From: an uncultured Clostridia bacterium
GTDB lineage: Bacteria > Bacillota > Clostridia > Oscillospirales > Ruminococcaceae
Direction: 5' to 3'
Length of the DNA: 54,699 nt
Assembly (NCBI GenBank): GCA_944387885.1
Contig: CALXGR010000012.1
Coordinates: 1 to 54,699, forward strand
In this document: positions 52,276 to 54,699 of the stretch, in pieces
Position numbering within the stretch: position 1 is the stretch's first letter
Layout of the letters: each line of letters opens with the position of its first letter
Notes under the pieces: generated by a model
Database searches by the model: none
What the model was told of the DNA's origin: nothing
Seen by the model: only the letters and a program-made list of their open reading frames with translations
Position numbers and translations under genes: made by a program

Positions 52276-52304
52276 ATTGTAGCGGATGGTCCGGCTTTTT
52301 GCAA
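52276..52304 (-). promoter_or_regulatory. Promoter of the HAD-importer-MATE operon
   Basis: The minus strand has TTGCAA (52299-52304), 17 bases, then TACAAT (52276-52281), about 35 bases before the HAD start codon. Confidence 0.7.
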
Positions 52305-52357
52305 TGGCATTTTCCCTGCTTCCCTGCCGCGGGATAGAATTTCTCTCGGCGGGCTGG

Positions 52358-52363
52358 TATAAT
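52358..52363 (+). promoter_or_regulatory. Extended -10 of the C-S lyase gene
   Basis: TATAAT preceded by TGG lies about 30 bases before the MalY/PatB start codon. The -35 region (TAGAAT) is poor, so the extended -10 or an activator may be needed. Confidence 0.5.
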
Positions 52364-52391
52364 GGAAGAAAAAAGCCAAGGAGTGTTGAAG

Positions 52392-53600
52392 ATGACTTAC
52401 GATTTTACTTCCATCCTGGACCGGAGCGGAAAGGATGCCATTGCCGTGGATATGGTGGGCAAGGGCGGTTTTGCTCCCTCAGGGCCCAAGGACGGGTTTG
52501 ACATAATCCCCATGTGGGTGGCAGACATGAACTTTCCCACCCTGCCCTCCATTCAGGAGGCCATCATCCGCCGGGCTCAGCACCCTTGCTTCGGGTACTT
52601 TGAGCCCACTCAGGAATACTACGATTCCATCATCCGCTGGCAGGAGGACAGGAACGGAGTCACCGGCCTGACTGCTGAATGTATCGGGTACGAAAACGGC
52701 GTACTGGGCGGAGTGATGAGCGCTCTGGCCTGCCTGGCCGCTCCCGGAGACCCGGTGCTGGTCCACAGCCCCACCTACATCGGGTTTACCAATCTTCTGA
52801 AAAACAACGGTTACCGAATCGTCCATAGTCCTCTCAAGCTGGACGAAAACGGGGTATGGCGGATGGACTACGAGGATATGGACGCCAAGCTGAAAAAATA
52901 TCACATCCATGCCGCCATCTTCTGCAGTCCCCACAATCCCTGCGGACGGGTCTGGGAAAAGTGGGAGCTGGAAAAGGCCATGGAAGTCTACCAGGCCAAC
53001 CACTGCACCGTCATCAGCGATGAGATTTGGAGTGACCTGATTCTGGAGGGACATAAGCATATTCCCACCCAGATGGTCAATGACTGGGCCCGGGAAAACG
53101 TGGTGGCCCTCTATGCCCCCAGCAAGACCTTCAACCTGGCCGGACTGGTGGGAAGCTACCACATTATTTACAATGAGCCGCTCCGGGACCGGGTGCTGGC
53201 CCGCTCCTCCAAATGCCACTACAACGACATGAATGTGCTGAGCATGCACGCTCTCATTGGCGCTTATCGCCCCGAGGGCCGGGAATGGGTGGACCAGCTG
53301 AACCAGGTCCTCACCCAAAACGTCCGGTACGGGGTAGAGTTCATCCATTCCCACTGGCCTGAGATTCAGGTCTCCATGCCCCAGGGCACCTACATGCTGT
53401 TCCTGGACTGCACCAAGTGGTGCGAAAGCCACGGCATGACCATCCAGGAGCTGGAAAAAGCCGGCTGGGATGTGGGAGTAGCCTGGCAGGACGGCTGCAT
53501 GTTCCAGCATCCCTGTGCCATCCGGATGAATCTGGCCCTTCCCCTCAGCCGGGTGGAGGAAGCCTTCCGCCGGCTGGAGGAATATGTATTCAAAAAGTAA
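52392..53600 (+). CDS. MalY/PatB-type PLP-dependent C-S lyase/aminotransferase
   Basis: A 402-residue class I/II PLP enzyme of the MalY/PatB branch. The start has IPMWVADMNFPTLPSIQEAI, the PLP-stacking and phosphate regions are typical, FCSPHNPCGRVW carries the conserved Asn, SDEIWSDL the PLP-pyridine Asp, and APSKTFNLAGL the Schiff-base Lys. It likely cleaves cystathionine or cysteine conjugates to thiol, pyruvate and ammonia. ATG at 52392 has AAGGAG nine bases before. It is divergent from the amino-acid importer operon, which hints at cystine or a sulfur amino acid as cargo. Confidence 0.9.
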   Translation: MTYDFTSILDRSGKDAIAVDMVGKGGFAPSGPKDGFDIIPMWVADMNFPTLPSIQEAIIRRAQHPCFGYFEPTQEYYDSIIRWQEDRNGVTGLTAECIGYENGVLGGVMSALACLAAPGDPVLVHSPTYIGFTNLLKNNGYRIVHSPLKLDENGVWRMDYEDMDAKLKKYHIHAAIFCSPHNPCGRVWEKWELEKAMEVYQANHCTVISDEIWSDLILEGHKHIPTQMVNDWARENVVALYAPSKTFNLAGLVGSYHIIYNEPLRDRVLARSSKCHYNDMNVLSMHALIGAYRPEGREWVDQLNQVLTQNVRYGVEFIHSHWPEIQVSMPQGTYMLFLDCTKWCESHGMTIQELEKAGWDVGVAWQDGCMFQHPCAIRMNLALPLSRVEEAFRRLEEYVFKK

Positions 53601-53615
53601 GAGGACCTCTTACTT
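53595..53615. terminator. Palindrome spanning both convergent stop codons
   Basis: AAGTAAGAGG (53595-53604) and CCTCTTACTT (53606-53615) are perfect complements around one base. They contain the TAA of the C-S lyase gene and, on the other strand, the TAA of the YggS gene. No T run follows, so termination is uncertain. Confidence 0.5.
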
Positions 53616-54329
53616 CTTGGGGGGATAATACCGGGGTCCGTAGATGGCGGTCCCCACCCGGACCAGGGTAGCCCCTTCCAGAATGGCGTTGGCAAAGTCG
53701 TCGCTCATTCCCATGGAGAGAATTTCCATGGACTGGTTGGGGTAACCCAGGGTGTCCGCCTGTTCAAAAAGCTTCCGCATGGCGGCAAAGTATCCCCGGC
53801 TCTCCTTCTCGTCCAGGGCAGCGGGGGGAATGGCCATAAGACCTTTCACCCGGATATGGGGCTGAGCGGCCGCCTGTTCCAGGAAAGGCCAGAGCTCCTC
53901 AGGGCTGATTCCGGTCTTGGATTCCTCCCGGCCGATGTTTACCTCCACCAGCACCTCCTGGATGAGGGAGCGCTTGGCTGCCTCCTTTTCCAGGGCCAGA
54001 AGAAGCCGCTGGCTGTCCAGGCTCTGGATGAGACTGGCCCGGCCTACCACCTGTTTCACCTTGTTGGTCTGGAGATGGCCGATCATGTGTCCCGGCTTGC
54101 CCAGGTAAGCCCCGGCATCAGTTTTTTCCACCAGTTCCTGGACATGGTTCTCCCCGAACAGGTCAATGTCCAGAGCGGCGCTGGCCCGGACCATCTCCAC
54201 GGTGCGGGTCTTGCAGGCGGCACAGAGAAGAATCTCCTCCGGGCGGCGGCCTGCAGCCTGAGCGGCCCGGGTCATCTCCTCCCGGATTCGCTCCACATTC
54301 TCTTTCAGAAAATCAAATTCCCCATTCAC
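53610..54329 (-). CDS. YggS-family pyridoxal phosphate homeostasis protein
   Basis: A 239-residue PLP-binding TIM-barrel protein (PLPBP/YggS). The PLP lysine is in LLCAACKTR (K40); other conserved parts are FGENHVQEL, HMIGHLQTNKVK, LVEVNIGREESKTGI, and SMGMSDDFANAILEGATLVRVGTAIYG. It buffers cellular PLP and affects amino-acid metabolism; no enzymatic activity is known. The start is GTG with AAGGA nearby. In many bacteria the gene sits near sepF/ylmH; here it does not. Confidence 0.94.
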   Translation of the reverse strand: MNGEFDFLKENVERIREEMTRAAQAAGRRPEEILLCAACKTRTVEMVRASAALDIDLFGENHVQELVEKTDAGAYLGKPGHMIGHLQTNKVKQVVGRASLIQSLDSQRLLLALEKEAAKRSLIQEVLVEVNIGREESKTGISPEELWPFLEQAAAQPHIRVKGLMAIPPAALDEKESRGYFAAMRKLFEQADTLGYPNQSMEILSMGMSDDFANAILEGATLVRVGTAIYGPRYYPPKK

Positions 54330-54359
54330 TGGTCCTTCCCCCTTTCAAATAACCTTTTT

Positions 54360-54388
54360 ATTATAATCCATTTGAAAAAAGATTGCAA
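54360..54388 (-). promoter_or_regulatory. Promoter of the YggS gene
   Basis: The minus strand has TTGCAA (54383-54388), 17 bases, then a perfect TATAAT (54360-54365). Its -35 touches the foot of the neighbouring terminator. Confidence 0.75.
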
Positions 54389-54423
54389 AAGTCCCCCGCA
54401 GCCTGGACTGCGGGGGACTTTTT
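54387..54423. terminator. Terminator after the GGGtGRT gene
   Basis: AAGTCCCCCGCAG (54389-54401) pairs perfectly with CTGCGGGGGACTT (54408-54420), with short T runs on both strands. It insulates the YggS promoter from the gene upstream. Confidence 0.85.
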
Positions 54424-54447
54424 ATCTAATATTTGTGGCAGGAGAAA

Positions 54448-54699
54448 TCAGGCGTTGACCTGGGAAGCAGCCACAGCGCAGGCTACGGTAGCGCCTACCA
54501 TGGGGTTGTTGCCCATGCCGATGAGGCCCATCATCTCAACGTGAGCAGGCACGGAGCTGGAGCCGGCGAACTGAGCGTCGCCATGCATACGGCCCATGCT
54601 GTCGGTCAGGCCGTAGCTGGCAGGACCAGCGGCCACGTTGTCGGGATGGAGGGTACGGCCGGTGCCGCCGCCGGAAGCAACGGAGAAGTACTTCTTGCC
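54448..54699 (-). CDS. GGGtGRT family protein, C-terminal part (cut by window edge)
   Basis: The last 83 residues of a minus-strand gene whose start lies beyond base 54699. The motif SGGGTGRTLHPDN at the cut edge is the namesake of the GGGtGRT family. It is followed by SYGLTDSMGRMHGDAQFAGSS and a small-residue-rich, tightly packed C-terminus (GMGNNPMVGATVACAVAASQ). The family is cytosolic, highly conserved in Clostridia and of unknown function; from memory it often neighbours a NifU-like scaffold gene. Codon use looks like that of highly expressed genes (many GGC, GCC, AAG, CGT), as for pstS. Confidence 0.8.
   Translation of the reverse strand, partial: GKKYFSVASGGGTGRTLHPDNVAAGPASYGLTDSMGRMHGDAQFAGSSSVPAHVEMMGLIGMGNNPMVGATVACAVAASQVNA

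Noticed and set aside
1..54699. CRISPR arrays, IS elements, prophage, tRNA or rRNA genes
   Set aside because: No spaced repeats, terminal inverted repeats with transposase, phage genes, or recognisable RNA gene sequences were seen when reading both strands.

Overview
The window looks like a chromosomal segment of a GC-rich, low-redundancy gut Clostridium relative, most likely family Oscillospiraceae (Flavonifractor / Lawsonibacter / Pseudoflavonifractor type). The reasons are the gene families (ECF transporter genes next to truA, CotH/VTC proteins, a GGGtGRT protein, a ClpE-like unfoldase, DUF5711), Gram-positive style Shine-Dalgarno sites and TTGACA/TATAAT promoters, and lipoprotein signals. 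No rRNA, tRNA, CRISPR array, prophage or insertion sequence was seen. Taxonomy is inferred, not tested.

Layout. 1-3.9 kb: a LysR regulator, an ABC exporter, an RsiV-like lipoprotein and a small DUF6132 protein, all on the minus strand. 4.0-7.7 kb: an AI-2E family permease, then a MATE exporter translationally coupled to a cytidylate kinase-like protein and preceded by an unusual leader carrying its own terminator. 7.75-9.9 kb: a plus-strand operon of a MarR regulator, an OYE-family flavin/Fe-S reductase and a flavodoxin-like protein, with two perfect operators over its promoter. It matches the gut bilirubin reductase operon (bilQ-bilR-bilS), and bilR has no ATG/GTG/TTG start. 9.9-14.2 kb: small hypothetical genes, a SASA esterase and adenine deaminase. 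14.2-17.0 kb: trkA-trkH potassium uptake. 17.2-21.7 kb: the phosphate operon pstS-pstC-pstA-pstB-phoU, with an internal terminator after pstS and Pho-box-like repeats upstream. 21.7-24.4 kb: an MBL hydrolase, an EamA permease and a Cof-type phosphatase.

24.4-28.8 kb: a heterodimeric ABC exporter with one degenerate ATP site, preceded by a membrane-anchored protein with a complete metzincin zinc-protease motif. 28.8-41.3 kb: twelve closely packed minus-strand housekeeping genes (ruvC-ruvA-ruvB-glmM-methyltransferase-ecfA1-ecfA2-ecfT-truA-DUF5711-cvpA-clpE-like) between one strong promoter and one terminator. 41.3-44.6 kb: a YhhN protein, a ketopantoate-reductase-like protein and a second MATE exporter. 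44.6-47.8 kb: a three-gene VTC / DUF4956 / CotH cluster. 47.8-52.3 kb: a HAD nucleotidase, a polar amino-acid ABC importer and a third MATE exporter in one operon, divergent from a MalY/PatB C-S lyase. The end holds a YggS-type PLP protein and the C-terminal part of a GGGtGRT protein cut by the window edge.

The most notable items are the putative bilirubin-to-urobilinogen operon with its ATC start and operators, the leader upstream of the divergent MATE gene, the metzincin-like protein beside an exporter, and the VTC-DUF4956-CotH cluster.
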